Below are positions 17,268-26,491 of a DNA stretch of 64,000 bases, piece after piece. How positions within the stretch are numbered: position 1 is the stretch's first letter; every line of letters starts with the position of its first letter. The notes under the pieces are model-generated. The model did not search any database, had not been told where the DNA came from, and saw only the letters and a program-made list of their open reading frames with translations. The position numbers were made by a program, and so were the translations under genes. The DNA comes from an uncultured Brevibacillus sp. (GTDB taxonomy: Bacteria > Bacillota > Bacilli > Brevibacillales > Brevibacillaceae): the NCBI RefSeq assembly GCF_947502445.1, contig NZ_CANMZW010000007.1, positions 124,001 to 188,000 of the forward strand. The letters run 5' to 3'.

Positions 17268-17304
17268 GGACCCACTGGCCTCAAAATGGCTCGTGGGTCC
17301 TTTT
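17268..17304 (+). terminator. Intrinsic terminator after cls
   Basis: GGACCCAC pairs with GTGGGTCC, with further TGGCC/GGCT pairing inside the loop, followed by TTTT. It separates cls from the convergent Rieske gene. Confidence 0.85.
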
Positions 17305-17339
17305 GCTTACCTTTATTCTATATGGGCGAAGAGGAGTGC

Positions 17340-18320
17340 TTAGGCTGTACCCAGCTTGACGCCCATCTCGGTCAAGTATTGGCGATAGGCGATGCTGGCG
17401 CGGTCGCATTTGAGTGAAAGCTCGATTTGTAGATCGAGAGGGAGATCTTCTGGCTTTTGATTTTCCACAATCGGTTTGTCTTGGGCGAAAATCAGGTCTT
17501 GGAATTTGGTAATTTCCTCGTCTGCCAGATTTGTTTCATAGTTGAAAGAAAGGACACCGTAAGCGACCGTTTCATGCTCGTTTAGCGGCATCACGGTTAA
17601 CAAGATCGACATTTTGTTGCCATTTTCCTGGTCGCGCTTGGTGAATTTAACCGTCAGCGGACGGATGATTTCATAGGTGTAATACACATGCTTGGCTTGT
17701 CCTGTACCATCCGGATCAGGCTGGAAGACCGCGATTTCATCCGTACGAATGACGCCGTCAGCATCGCGATGTACACGATAATCACCAATCTCTGTGTGAG
17801 TAGAAACACCGAGATAACCCTCGTGAACTACGGCCAGATGACCGACATCCAGGAAATTTTCCACGACACGAGGCGGCTTGGCGTTCACCGTTTGCGGACC
17901 CCAGATGACATTGCGGTAGCCCTCGTCATCAAACTCAGGCAAGGCGAAAAACTCTGGCGATTGGTTGCTGAGATTGACCCAGATGAAGCCGTAACGCTCT
18001 ACGCATGCATATGGAATCGCGCGGGCTTTACCGGGAATCGCTTGATCTTCACGCAGTTGCGGGATTTTCACACAGGCACCAGAGGATTCGTATTCCCAAC
18101 CATGATAAGGGCATACCAGCTTGCCATCTCGGACACAGCCCAGTGACAGGGCGGCGCCTCTATGAATACAGAGGTCTTTAAACGCATGAATTCCTTCTTC
18201 GTTGCGGAATAACACGATCCGCTCTCCCATAATGGTGACCTGGGTCGGACGGTCTAGGACATCCGTCGAACGACAGGCGACAATCCACTCATTACGCAGT
18301 ACGGCATCTTGCACGATCAT
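17340..18320 (-). CDS. Rieske [2Fe-2S] non-haem iron oxygenase, terminal component
   Basis: This 326-residue oxygenase has an N-terminal Rieske domain with CIHRG near residue 51 and CPYHGW near 70 (Cys-X-His and Cys-X2-His ligands). The C-terminal catalytic domain has the iron ligands in ENFLDVGHLAVVHEG near 155. The architecture matches single-subunit Rieske mono-oxygenases and N- or O-demethylases. No reductase gene is nearby, so electrons must come from elsewhere. It is divergent from an NCS2 nucleobase permease, with a PurR-type operator between them. A purine or related heterocycle as substrate is therefore a reasonable inference, but it is not shown by the protein itself. Confidence 0.88.
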   Translation of the reverse strand: MIVQDAVLRNEWIVACRSTDVLDRPTQVTIMGERIVLFRNEEGIHAFKDLCIHRGAALSLGCVRDGKLVCPYHGWEYESSGACVKIPQLREDQAIPGKARAIPYACVERYGFIWVNLSNQSPEFFALPEFDDEGYRNVIWGPQTVNAKPPRVVENFLDVGHLAVVHEGYLGVSTHTEIGDYRVHRDADGVIRTDEIAVFQPDPDGTGQAKHVYYTYEIIRPLTVKFTKRDQENGNKMSILLTVMPLNEHETVAYGVLSFNYETNLADEEITKFQDLIFAQDKPIVENQKPEDLPLDLQIELSLKCDRASIAYRQYLTEMGVKLGTA

Positions 18321-18375
18321 CTATAGGACACTCCTTTAAGAGGATGTTGGTTTCTCTACATTCAATTACTCCCTC

Positions 18376-18405
18376 ATTGTAGCGGGTTGAAGGAAGACAA
18401 GTCAA
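18376..18405 (-). promoter_or_regulatory. Sigma-A promoter for the Rieske oxygenase gene
   Basis: On the minus strand TTGACT and TACAAT are separated by 18 bp, about 60 bp from the start codon. The PurR-type operator begins 5 bp upstream of the -35 element. Confidence 0.7.
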
Positions 18406-18410
18406 CCTAA

Positions 18411-18443
18411 AACACGAACATTCATAAATTGTTTATCGGTTTT
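18411..18443 (+). promoter_or_regulatory. PurR-type operator (two facing PurBoxes)
   Basis: AAACACGAACATT holds CGAA at 18415-18418. Sixteen bases later an inverted near-copy has ATCGG at 18435-18439 with TTTT after it. The B. subtilis PurBox is AWWWCCGAACWWT, with a facing copy 16-17 bp away; this pair matches well apart from one changed base in each core. An additional ATGTTCG near 18498 lies over the permease start region. PurR binds such sites when PRPP is low, so both divergent genes may be repressed by purine sufficiency. Confidence 0.65.
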
Positions 18444-18456
18444 CGTTTGATAATAG

Positions 18457-18486
18457 TTGCGTTATTTAGGAATTATGACTTATAAT
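18457..18486 (+). promoter_or_regulatory. Candidate promoter for the NCS2 permease
   Basis: TTGCGT and a perfect TATAAT are separated by 18 bp, placing the transcript start near 18493 and giving a short leader. It lies just downstream of the PurR-type operator. Confidence 0.55.
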
Positions 18487-18540
18487 CTGCGATATAATGT
18501 TCGTTATTCGTAATTATGAATCCTGGGAGGCCATCAGAAA

Positions 18541-19890
18541 GTGGAACAACATCGCGAAAGCACGGGGCTTGTTGTAGGCGTCGATGACAAAATTAGCGTG
18601 GGTAAGGCGTTTTTGCTCGGATTGCAGCATGTGCTGGCTATGGACTTGTATATTGCTCCGATTATTATTGCTGGATTGCTTACCATGGACTCTTCTAGTA
18701 CTTCCTTTTTCATTCAAATGTGTTTTCTCGCGACGGGTATTGGCACGTTGATCCAGACTGGATTCGGCTTGCGCCTGCCTGTCGTACAAGGGCCTTCTTA
18801 TGTACCAATCGGTGCTCTTGCGGCTATCGGCAGCAAGCTGGGTATGGCTGCGATGATGGGCAGCTTGATTCCAGGTGCTCTGATCATGGCGCTTTTAGGA
18901 TATCCTCTCAAATGGTTTGCCAAAGGGGTTCGCAAATTCATTCCTCCGCTGGTAGGGGGAACGGTCATTATTATCGTAGGTATTTCGTTGATGCCTACAG
19001 GAATGGGCAACATTTATCGTGCACCAGGCGATATTTGGACGAATATTTTTATCGCGGCGGTATCGGCGGGTGTTCTCGTGATCTGTATGCTGCTGGGCAC
19101 TAGAGCTAAAGTCGCAGGAGCGTTTTTTAGACTGGTATCTGTTTTGATCGCGATTTTGGTAGGGACGCTGACTGCTGCCTATTTCGGAACGGTAGATTTC
19201 AGTGCGGTAGCACAAGCACCATGGCTTTCTTTGCCGAAGCTCTTTCCATATGGCGCTCCGGTATTTGATCTTAGTGCTGTTTTGACGATGCTGTTTGTGT
19301 ACATGATCATCATGATTGAAACAACAGGAACATGGTTTGTCGTTTCTACGGTGACGGATAGTGAATTGACAGAGAAGCGTCTGAATCGCGGTGCGATGGG
19401 CGAGGGCTTGGGATGCTTCGTAGGGGCTTTGTTCGGTGGTACGCCGACGACCGGGTATTCCTCCAATGCGGGTCTGATTGCAGTAACAGGTGTTGGCAGC
19501 CGGATGGCGATCATGGCAGGAGGGATCATTTTGATTGCACTGGGCTTGGTTCCAAAGCTGTCTGCAGCAATTACCTGTATTCCGGAGCCAGTCATCAACG
19601 GTATTTTCGGGATTGTTTGTGTGGCGATTGTAGCAAACGGAATTAAAGTCATTCAAAACATTTCCATTGATGATCGCACGATGATGGTCATTGGCTTGCC
19701 GATTCTGATGACGATGGCTGTTACTGTACTGCCAAAGGATGCATTGGCAAATGTACCTGATTTCGTGAACTACATTCTTTCGTCTGGTATTACTGTTGGC
19801 GCGCTGGCTACTGTTCTTCTGAATGTGTTGATTCCAGAGAGTAAAAAGAAGAAGGGGCAGATCGCTTCTCATCAGCCGGTTAGTAATTAA
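18541..19890 (+). CDS. NCS2-family nucleobase:cation symporter
   Basis: This 449-residue membrane protein with about 14 hydrophobic segments belongs to the NCS2 (xanthine/uracil permease) family. The signature region PVVQGPSYVPIGALAAIG near 80-97 and the helix-10 region GGTPTTGYSSNAGLIAVTG near 297-315 are clear. The family motif and the Glu in MIIMIETTGTWF suggest a purine such as xanthine or urate, but substrate cannot be fixed by sequence alone. It has a GTG start behind GGGAGG. It is divergent from the Rieske oxygenase across a PurR-type operator and ends in a bidirectional terminator. Confidence 0.9.
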   Translation: MEQHRESTGLVVGVDDKISVGKAFLLGLQHVLAMDLYIAPIIIAGLLTMDSSSTSFFIQMCFLATGIGTLIQTGFGLRLPVVQGPSYVPIGALAAIGSKLGMAAMMGSLIPGALIMALLGYPLKWFAKGVRKFIPPLVGGTVIIIVGISLMPTGMGNIYRAPGDIWTNIFIAAVSAGVLVICMLLGTRAKVAGAFFRLVSVLIAILVGTLTAAYFGTVDFSAVAQAPWLSLPKLFPYGAPVFDLSAVLTMLFVYMIIMIETTGTWFVVSTVTDSELTEKRLNRGAMGEGLGCFVGALFGGTPTTGYSSNAGLIAVTGVGSRMAIMAGGIILIALGLVPKLSAAITCIPEPVINGIFGIVCVAIVANGIKVIQNISIDDRTMMVIGLPILMTMAVTVLPKDALANVPDFVNYILSSGITVGALATVLLNVLIPESKKKKGQIASHQPVSN

Positions 19891-19904
19891 TCGAAGAAGA
19901 CATG

Positions 19905-19943
19905 AAAAACCACAGTCGGTATTTTGCCAGGCTGTGGTTTTTT
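19905..19943. terminator. Bidirectional terminator between permease and lipoprotein genes
   Basis: AAAACCACAG pairs with CTGTGGTTTT, with Ts on both strands. It serves the plus-strand permease and the convergent minus-strand lipoprotein gene. Confidence 0.9.
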
Positions 19944-19974
19944 GTATGAGAACTCGTCTAGAGAGGAATATTCC

Positions 19975-20997
19975 TCATGGCTTGGTTGTTGCCTTTACTC
20001 CAGTTAAGTATTGCACAGCTTCATCCAGCTGTTTTTCAATCAGAATCGGATCGTAACCCAGCCATCTGTCCAAATCAACTACGTATACATGATTGTTTTT
20101 GACGGCAGGCAGGTTTTTCCACAGGCTGCTTTCCTCGATTTCCTTCAAATACTTGACGGCATCATCACCTGGGTGAAGCATGAGGAAGATATGATCCGCT
20201 GCATACTCAGGCAACAGCTCCATCGATACATCCTTTGACCAGAAAAGAGGGTCCTTGTCGATTTCCGCTTTGATCAGTGCCGGTGGCTTCAATTGGAGAG
20301 AGTTGAACAGGACATGACCCATATTGCGTGCACCATAAAATTTGGTTGTTTTCGCACGGATATTCAAGGCAGCAACGGTAGCGCCTGTTCCTAGCTTGGC
20401 TTGTACCAGTTTACGGGCTTCCTCTACCTTTGCATTATGCTTCGCCAGCCACTCTTCGCCTTCTTTTTCTCGCCCCAGCACTTCAGCAACCTTTTTGACA
20501 TGACCAAAGACATCGTATTGATTAAAGTCAATCGCCACTACAGGAGCGATCTTCACTAGATTTTCATATACTTGTTCTTCTACTTCCGTGTCGATCAGGA
20601 TCAAGTCTGGTTGTAGCTCCAGAATTTTTTCGAGATGGAAGGCATCATAATCTCCAACTACCTCGATACCATCGATCAGAGGAGCCATGTCCTCGCCTTC
20701 CATATGTCCTTTGAGCGCTCCGATCGGCTTCACGCCCAGCGAGAGCATATGACTTAAATATTGCAGAGCCACTACACGCTCAGGTTTTACCGGAATCGTG
20801 GACTCACCTTTTGCATGCTTATAGACACGCGTCTCACCTTGCTTGCTATCCCCGGACGATGCGGCTTCTTGAGAGGATGGGGGTGGATTTTGCGGACCTG
20901 TTTGGCTCGGACTGGCCGTTTGACCACAAGCAGTGAGGAAAACCAAGGTCAGGAGCATGAATCCAGATATCCATGCTTGTATACGTGATTTTTTCAT
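19975..20997 (-). CDS. Iron-siderophore ABC transporter substrate-binding lipoprotein
   Basis: This 340-residue lipoprotein has a signal peptide and lipobox LTAC (Cys 24), a Ser/Pro/Gln-rich tether (about 27-52) and a FeuA/FhuD-type helical-backbone binding domain: VVALQYLSHMLSLGVKPIG near 75, LEKILELQPDLILID near 125, and WLGYDPILIEKQLDEAV at the end. It would capture a ferric siderophore outside the membrane. No permease or ATPase gene is nearby, so the rest of the transporter is elsewhere. A Fur box sits just upstream. The preceding gene on the same strand encodes a regulator with the same kind of binding domain. Confidence 0.9.
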   Translation of the reverse strand: MKKSRIQAWISGFMLLTLVFLTACGQTASPSQTGPQNPPPSSQEAASSGDSKQGETRVYKHAKGESTIPVKPERVVALQYLSHMLSLGVKPIGALKGHMEGEDMAPLIDGIEVVGDYDAFHLEKILELQPDLILIDTEVEEQVYENLVKIAPVVAIDFNQYDVFGHVKKVAEVLGREKEGEEWLAKHNAKVEEARKLVQAKLGTGATVAALNIRAKTTKFYGARNMGHVLFNSLQLKPPALIKAEIDKDPLFWSKDVSMELLPEYAADHIFLMLHPGDDAVKYLKEIEESSLWKNLPAVKNNHVYVVDLDRWLGYDPILIEKQLDEAVQYLTGVKATTKP

Positions 20998-21007
20998 GAC
21001 TACCCTC

Positions 21008-21030
21008 CATAATGAAAATCATTCTCAATA
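21008..21030 (-). promoter_or_regulatory. Fur box upstream of the siderophore-binding lipoprotein
   Basis: ATAATGAAAATCATTCTCAA is a good match to the 19-bp Fur consensus built on GATAATGATAATCATTATC. It lies 11 bp from the lipoprotein start codon, so iron-loaded Fur would block its expression. Confidence 0.75.
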
Positions 21031-21042
21031 ACAAGCTAAATG

Positions 21043-22734
21043 TTACCTCGAATTCAGCTTCTCATCCATGGAGGATATTCCGTTTTTATTTGGATAATGT
21101 GGCGGCCAGGAGTGCTTTTGTTTCGTCAAAAACTGAACAGCTTCTTCCAGTTGAACCTCAAGTGACAACGGATCATAGGCAAACCACGTAGGATTGAGCA
21201 AGACCACCTGTCCTTTTTGCACGGCAGGTATTTGCTTCCACGCTTCTGTATTCATCAAATGGTGAAGATGTGCCCAAGAGAGGTCGTCGTCAAAGACATG
21301 TACAAACATCCAGTCGCCGGAATATGCGGTCAATTGATCTTCTGAAATAGGTATCGCCCAGAGGTTAGGATCACGATTGAGCCGGTCTTGCAGGATTTGG
21401 GGCGGTGTCAGCTTGAGTGAACGATACAAGACGTGACCGATATTGCGTACACCGTAAGCGAGTAAATTTGTTGCCCGCACATTGAGAATAGAGACGGTTT
21501 CGTTTTTGCCTATTGAAGCATCTACGAAGCGTCTTGCTTTTTGCACCTTTTGTTCATGCTGCCCCAGCCATGAAGCTGCTTTTTCTTGCATTCCGAGTAC
21601 GTCGGCTATTTTTTTGAAATGACCGAAGACATCGTGAGCGAGCCATGGCAATGCAAGCGTAGGGGCGATTTTGGAAAAGGCAGCACAGTCTTCCGTATAA
21701 TCCGTCAAAATAAAGGTTGGCTGCAACGGCTTGATCTGTTCGGGATAATCTCTGGACAGTGTGACGATCTGATCAGCTTCTTTGAGCTGTAGCTGCTCTC
21801 GCAAATAAAGCACCTGCTCTTCCGGAGCACCCACAGGCCTGATACCGAGCGCCATTAAATATTCGGCATATTGAAAAGTGACGGGTGTAACATGCTGCTG
21901 ATTCATGCGGATAAATACAGTAGGGGATACGCCGACCTGCTGCTTGAAGCGTCTGCTAAAGTAAAATTCATCCTCGTAACCGACGAGTCTGGCTACTTCC
22001 CGGAACCGTTTATCCGATTCTCGCAGCAGCTTTTTCGCTTGCTCCATCCGGTAGCTCGTCAAATATTCGATGGGGCTTTTCCCTACACTTTTCTTAAATA
22101 ATTCTGTGTAGTATCGAGGCGTGAGCCCAGCTTCCACCGCCAGGTCCACCAATGAGATCGGCTCGGCAAAATGAGTATGGATGTATGTCACTGTACGATC
22201 GATGGCGCTTGAAGATTTATCAGCCATGGAGGTAGGAGGATTGCTCCAGATGAGATGCAACAACTGTTGAAACCGTATCTGCTGCTGGAAGCGTTCGAGT
22301 GGATCACTTGATTGTCGATTCATATAAATCGATTGAGCCAGCTCGGTGCAGCTGCTACTCGACTGAAGAAAAAATTCATTATGTTCTGGCTTCCAGGAAC
22401 GGTTCGGGACATAGCTGTATGATGAAGCTGCTTCCTGCTGCAAGACCTCGAAATCGAATCGAAGAAAGCAAAGGCCTTCCTCGGTAGCGGAGACTGTCTT
22501 TTTTCCCGTTTCCAATGATGCAAACAGGACACTGCCGGTTGTAATCGCATAGGAAACGGACTCTTCATGAAAAAAACCCGTTCCTTCCGTCACGATGACA
22601 ATCATATGGGCAAAAGGGTCATTGAGCGCGATCGTTTCCTTAGAAGACAGGCTCACTTGCTGAATGCTTTTTAGGACAAACAAGGAAGAAGGCGTAAGCT
22701 CAGGGTGTATGAATTCAGAATAATGATCGGACAT
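21043..22734 (-). CDS. btr: Btr-like AraC regulator fused to a siderophore-binding domain
   Basis: This 563-residue protein has three parts. An N-terminal cupin-like sensory region (about 1-165) is followed by an AraC DNA-binding domain (about 178-275, FAEPISLVDLAVEAGLTPRYYTELFKK and the second helix-turn-helix RFREVARLVGYEDEFYFSRRF). The C-terminal periplasmic-binding-like domain (about 285-545, YAEYLMALGIRPVG to WFAYDPLSLEVQLEEAV) resembles the lipoprotein encoded next. In B. subtilis, Btr has this build and activates siderophore uptake genes on binding bacillibactin. No signal peptide is present, so it senses siderophore in the cytoplasm. It probably controls the adjacent lipoprotein gene. 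Confidence 0.9.
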   Translation of the reverse strand: MSDHYSEFIHPELTPSSLFVLKSIQQVSLSSKETIALNDPFAHMIVIVTEGTGFFHEESVSYAITTGSVLFASLETGKKTVSATEEGLCFLRFDFEVLQQEAASSYSYVPNRSWKPEHNEFFLQSSSSCTELAQSIYMNRQSSDPLERFQQQIRFQQLLHLIWSNPPTSMADKSSSAIDRTVTYIHTHFAEPISLVDLAVEAGLTPRYYTELFKKSVGKSPIEYLTSYRMEQAKKLLRESDKRFREVARLVGYEDEFYFSRRFKQQVGVSPTVFIRMNQQHVTPVTFQYAEYLMALGIRPVGAPEEQVLYLREQLQLKEADQIVTLSRDYPEQIKPLQPTFILTDYTEDCAAFSKIAPTLALPWLAHDVFGHFKKIADVLGMQEKAASWLGQHEQKVQKARRFVDASIGKNETVSILNVRATNLLAYGVRNIGHVLYRSLKLTPPQILQDRLNRDPNLWAIPISEDQLTAYSGDWMFVHVFDDDLSWAHLHHLMNTEAWKQIPAVQKGQVVLLNPTWFAYDPLSLEVQLEEAVQFLTKQKHSWPPHYPNKNGISSMDEKLNSR

Positions 22735-22779
22735 GATAACCTCTCATTCCAAGGCTGGTCACGTAGTAAGGAGACAATC

Positions 22780-23169
22780 TCAAGGGACCAGCTCGAAAGA
22801 TTCCGTTACGACAATGCTTCCTTTAACGGATTGAACTATTGGGCAGTTTCTGCTTGCTGCCTCGATGGCTTTTCGTACTTTTTCTTCCTTTAGATTTTCA
22901 CCTGTAATAATAAAGTGAAGATGAATTTTTTCGACGCGGTTTGCTTCTGCTTTATTACGCTCCACTTCGGCAGTGACTTTCATATCGGTGCATGGCATTC
23001 TCATTTTATCCAAAACCTTGCGCAGAACGCCTCCACTGCAAACTGCGATGGAAGAAACGAGCAGCTGGAATGGACGAAAGCCGTACTCTTCATCCCCGGA
23101 TACATGCAGGTCACCATAGGATAAATGGGTGACAAAGCCTTTTTCCTTTGCTTCAAACTGCATGGACAT
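22780..23169 (-). CDS. OsmC/Ohr-family protein
   Basis: This 129-residue protein belongs to the OsmC family of thiol-dependent peroxidases. It shows the two redox cysteine regions in the usual places: SSIAVCSGGVLRK near residue 44 and NCPIVQSVKGSI near 109. The family reduces organic hydroperoxides or acts on sulfur compounds; YhfA-like members are less well understood. It has a GAGGGG site 7 bp from ATG 23169. It ends 46 bp before the Btr-like gene on the same strand, so the two may share a transcript. Confidence 0.88.
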   Translation of the reverse strand: MSMQFEAKEKGFVTHLSYGDLHVSGDEEYGFRPFQLLVSSIAVCSGGVLRKVLDKMRMPCTDMKVTAEVERNKAEANRVEKIHLHFIITGENLKEEKVRKAIEAASRNCPIVQSVKGSIVVTESFELVP

Positions 23170-23346
23170 ACAATAACCCCTCTCTGAATCTTTTTCTTCA
23201 TTATATAGAAAAAGAAGACGAGGATGAATAACGGAGTGCCGAAAAGTGTGGTGTAAAGCAATTTGCCTTATATTGGAAGTGTATTATACTAAAATATGCC
23301 CTATTTTGTTCAGAAGATTGATCTGCCTTATGAGAGGGAGGATTCA

Positions 23347-23709
23347 GTGATAAAGAAAGTCATCCGCACCATGCTAGGTTTGTTTGCCCTGATTGTCTGT
23401 TTAATTGGTTATCTCGTCTATTCGTTATTTTTTTCGCTGTCAAACCTGCCAAAAGGGACTTTTCTTACCGAAGCTGTCTCACCTACGGGTGAATACAGCA
23501 TTCGTGCTTATCAAGTGAATGGGGGAGCAACAACTTCTTGGGCAGTCAGAGGTGAGTTGATTAATCAGAAGACTGGGTATAAGGAGAACATCTATTGGGA
23601 CTATCGGATTGATAGCGCTGTTATCGTCTGGTTGGATCAGGAGACGGTTGTGATCAACGGCCATGAGCTGAACATCAAGCGGGACGTCTACGATTGGCGT
23701 CGAACATAA
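23347..23709 (+). CDS. DUF5412-type single-pass membrane protein
   Basis: This 120-residue protein has one N-terminal membrane helix (about 10-34, GLFALIVCLIGYLVYSLFF) and a small extracytoplasmic beta-rich domain with SPTGEYSIRAYQVNGGATTSW and WLDQETVVINGHELNI. It fits the DUF5412 family, whose role is unknown. The frame is open from 23296, but GTG 23347 follows GAGGGAGG at 5-6 bp and gives a normal membrane-anchor start. It is monocistronic and convergent with rocB. Confidence 0.75.
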   Translation: MIKKVIRTMLGLFALIVCLIGYLVYSLFFSLSNLPKGTFLTEAVSPTGEYSIRAYQVNGGATTSWAVRGELINQKTGYKENIYWDYRIDSAVIVWLDQETVVINGHELNIKRDVYDWRRT

Positions 23710-23723
23710 TTGCTTATTTATAG

Positions 23724-23771
23724 AAAAAAGGCTCCTACGATGCAGACATGCTGCGACGTAAGAGCCTTTCT
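23724..23771. terminator. Bidirectional terminator between the DUF5412 and rocB genes
   Basis: AAAAAAGGCTCCTACG pairs with CGTAAGAGCCTTT, with a secondary GCAG/CTGC stem in the loop and A/T runs on both sides. Confidence 0.85.
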
Positions 23772-23793
23772 AATGGAAGCGAAGCTATCGAGA

Positions 23794-25428
23794 TTATTTC
23801 GTTACATGCTCACTGCTCAAAAGAGATTGAATGCAACGTGGCAGCATGTCCATCAATGTATCAAACGCATAATCGACGTCGAGGCGCTCTGTCCACTGGT
23901 GGGCATCACGTCCGACAGGTCCCAGATTCAATACAGGCACATCGAATGCTTCAAGCTCCTGCAGGGGAATGGAGTATCCATTGTCCCAAAGCGGCATATT
24001 CGCAACGAGTGGCTGCATGGATGCTGCCGGGTATTGCAGACCGACGTAGCTGAGGTCAGAGATCCCGCCAAAGTAGTTTTGTTTAACCAGCGTGACTTGG
24101 TGCTGATCGCGTGCATAGCTTTCCATTTCCGCAGAAATCCGCTTGATCAATGGATGGTTGCGAGAGCTTACGGCCGGGTAGAACGGTGGAGCAAAGAACA
24201 GGATCATCATCGGAGACAGCTCTTTACAGAGAATCGCCAATTGATCGACTAGTTCGATTGTCGTATCACGATCATCCTTGTCATTGCGGTTGGCGATGAC
24301 GTCAGCTTCTAGCTGCTTCAGCTTATCTTCCCCGTGAGTTTTGAGTGCATAGGCGTACAGCTGTTCATAGGTCATCACAGAGATAGACAGATCACGCGGA
24401 TTGAAAGGTGCAAAATTCGCGAATTGACTCGCATGCTTGATGTAGTTTTCCTTGATACGATCTGCCACATTTCTGGCAGCGTCAAGAAGCGGCTCTACCA
24501 CTTCCTCCATGCGTTTTTCCAACAGGAACAGGTTGAACAGAGTCACCGCGCGATGAGGAATCTGCACGGAATACTCTTTTTTCAAGTCCTTCTGGATGAG
24601 GTTCGTTGGAGGTGGAGAAGCTTCTCCCTCTACAACTTCGCAAAAAGAGGTATTCAGCTCCAGCTCACAAGTAATTTGGGAGGCCATATAGTTTCCGTTC
24701 AAGCCAGCAAACGGCTCGCCTACGTGCGTTTCTTTTCCGTAGCAAAGAAACCCGGGCAATACTTTTCCGATCGAACCTGTGTACAAGTATTTATTTTGGT
24801 CGCCTGGGTAGCGTGAAAACATTGGCTCGGAATTGAGGACAGTCTTGTACTCCAGGTCGAATTCCTCGGCGATTTTCAACAGTGCTGGCACAGCTGCACG
24901 CATTCCAACGGAGTTGACCTCCTCATCAGGAACGGTCAATAACAGAATGTTTCCGTCAAATTCTCCGGCAATAGCTCGCTCGATCATCGACATGTGCAGA
25001 GTCAGACCGCATTTCATATCCATCGTACCACGGCCAAACAGCCAGTTGCCGGTACGCATGTCTTGTTGTACTTCCGCAGGCATATCGGCCTGATTTTGGT
25101 GGAAAAGAGGAGTCAAGGTTTTAGGATCAAACGAATGCTTTTGCCAAGCACCGTAATCTTCTACATCCACAACATCGAAATGGCTGACGAGAATGATTGT
25201 GTCGCGAACGCCTTCTTTTTTAACCAAGGCAGTAACAAAATGACGATCATCCCCGGTTGGGTTTGCGCGAACATGATCCGGGTTTGCTTGATAGTAGGGC
25301 AGGGTACGCAGCTGCTCCACTACATAGCCAGGTAATTCCTTCTCTGCGGCTGACCCGGTAACGCTCGGAATGTTAACCAGATTGCACAGAAGATCAACTA
25401 ACTGTTCTTTTGTCTGCCATTTTTGCAT
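23794..25428 (-). CDS. rocB: RocB-like M20 family peptidase (arginine utilisation protein)
   Basis: This 544-residue protein belongs to the M20 metallopeptidases close to B. subtilis RocB, an arginine-catabolism protein of undefined reaction. Metal-ligand motifs are visible: VSHFDVVD near 79, GRGTMDMKCGL near 131 and PDEEVNSVG near 165. The frame is open upstream to 25545, but ATG 25428 has CGGAGG 8 bp before it. It is followed upstream on the same strand by an IclR regulator. The DDAH and permease genes diverge from that regulator, suggesting one arginine-derivative catabolic cluster. Confidence 0.88.
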   Translation of the reverse strand: MQKWQTKEQLVDLLCNLVNIPSVTGSAAEKELPGYVVEQLRTLPYYQANPDHVRANPTGDDRHFVTALVKKEGVRDTIILVSHFDVVDVEDYGAWQKHSFDPKTLTPLFHQNQADMPAEVQQDMRTGNWLFGRGTMDMKCGLTLHMSMIERAIAGEFDGNILLLTVPDEEVNSVGMRAAVPALLKIAEEFDLEYKTVLNSEPMFSRYPGDQNKYLYTGSIGKVLPGFLCYGKETHVGEPFAGLNGNYMASQITCELELNTSFCEVVEGEASPPPTNLIQKDLKKEYSVQIPHRAVTLFNLFLLEKRMEEVVEPLLDAARNVADRIKENYIKHASQFANFAPFNPRDLSISVMTYEQLYAYALKTHGEDKLKQLEADVIANRNDKDDRDTTIELVDQLAILCKELSPMMILFFAPPFYPAVSSRNHPLIKRISAEMESYARDQHQVTLVKQNYFGGISDLSYVGLQYPAASMQPLVANMPLWDNGYSIPLQELEAFDVPVLNLGPVGRDAHQWTERLDVDYAFDTLMDMLPRCIQSLLSSEHVTK

Positions 25429-25486
25429 GATGTTAGCCTCCGTTTTCCGTATAGTGAAAACTCTTTCCGCTTGGTGGGTAAAAAAA

Positions 25487-26227
25487 TTAGGATAACGCTC
25501 CGATTTTGTGCGAGATTTCCATGGCGCTTTGCTGAGCTTTCTCAATCAGCGTGGCTAAAACCTCGTCGGTAATTCGATAGCTAGGTACTCCGATACTCAA
25601 TGCGCCAACCACTTTCTGGTTATAACCGAGAATGGGTGCGGCTACAGAAGCGGTTCCTTCTGTTTTTTCACCATAGCTGGTGGCGTACCCATTGCGCTTG
25701 ATCTCAGGCAGGCGGTCCAATAGTTCTCGACGCTTGTCTGGATCTGATATCAGAGTGGAAACGATTTTCTCCGCTTCCTTTGGTGCCATATTAGCAAGGA
25801 TGGTCTTGTTTGCAGCCCCGATGTGCAGAGGAATTCGCTCGCCAAGGTTATCGATGATCCGAACTGTCATGGAGCTTTCCACGCGCTCGACGATGATCGA
25901 GTCAGCACCGTTCGGAATGTTCAGATAGACGGTTTCATTCACATCTGCCGCCAATCGTTCCATGACGGAGCGTGCAACGGCGCGGGTGTCGATTTTATCC
26001 AACAGACGCAACCCGATTTCCATCCACGTATAGCCTACTTTGTAATGCTTGGTTTCCGGGTTTTGCATAATCAGTCCGTATTTCATCAAGCTGCTGATTA
26101 ATCGATGCACTGTACTTAGAGGCAGTGTCGTTTCTTCAGCAATTTCTGAGATTGACCAATGCGGCTTACTTTCGTCAGAAACCAGCACTTGTATGATGCT
26201 CATCGCTCGGTCAATAGATTGTACCAA
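25487..26227 (-). CDS. IclR-family transcriptional regulator
   Basis: This regulator of about 246 residues has an N-terminal winged helix (WSISEIAEETTLPLSTVHRLISSLMKYG, about 25-52) and a C-terminal IclR ligand domain (about 85-240, NETVYLNIPNGADSIIVERVES, GERIPLHIGAANKTILANM). The frame runs up to 26299, but TTG 26227 sits behind AGGGGGG and gives the usual short N-terminus LVQSIDRAMSIIQVL. It lies between rocB and the divergent DDAH gene. It probably controls both flanking transcription units in response to a small organic or amino acid. Confidence 0.88.
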   Translation of the reverse strand: MVQSIDRAMSIIQVLVSDESKPHWSISEIAEETTLPLSTVHRLISSLMKYGLIMQNPETKHYKVGYTWMEIGLRLLDKIDTRAVARSVMERLAADVNETVYLNIPNGADSIIVERVESSMTVRIIDNLGERIPLHIGAANKTILANMAPKEAEKIVSTLISDPDKRRELLDRLPEIKRNGYATSYGEKTEGTASVAAPILGYNQKVVGALSIGVPSYRITDEVLATLIEKAQQSAMEISHKIGALS

Positions 26228-26491
26228 CGTATTTCCCCCCTGGCTTTCTTTTGCAAGAGTACGGCTTGGAGATGCCTCGCTGGCCTTTTCAAGTAACAAT
26301 CTATCAGATTACTTTCACTGAATCAACATAATTTCATGCGGATAAAATTTCGTTGACAAAAAATTTAAAACTATTTTACATTAGGAGTGTGTAATTTTGA
26401 ATAACAGAATAAATTTCGTATTGTGGAAAATTTTAAAAATGTATACGCTTTAAACCACAAACTTGTGCCAAGAAGAAGGGAGCTACCTATC

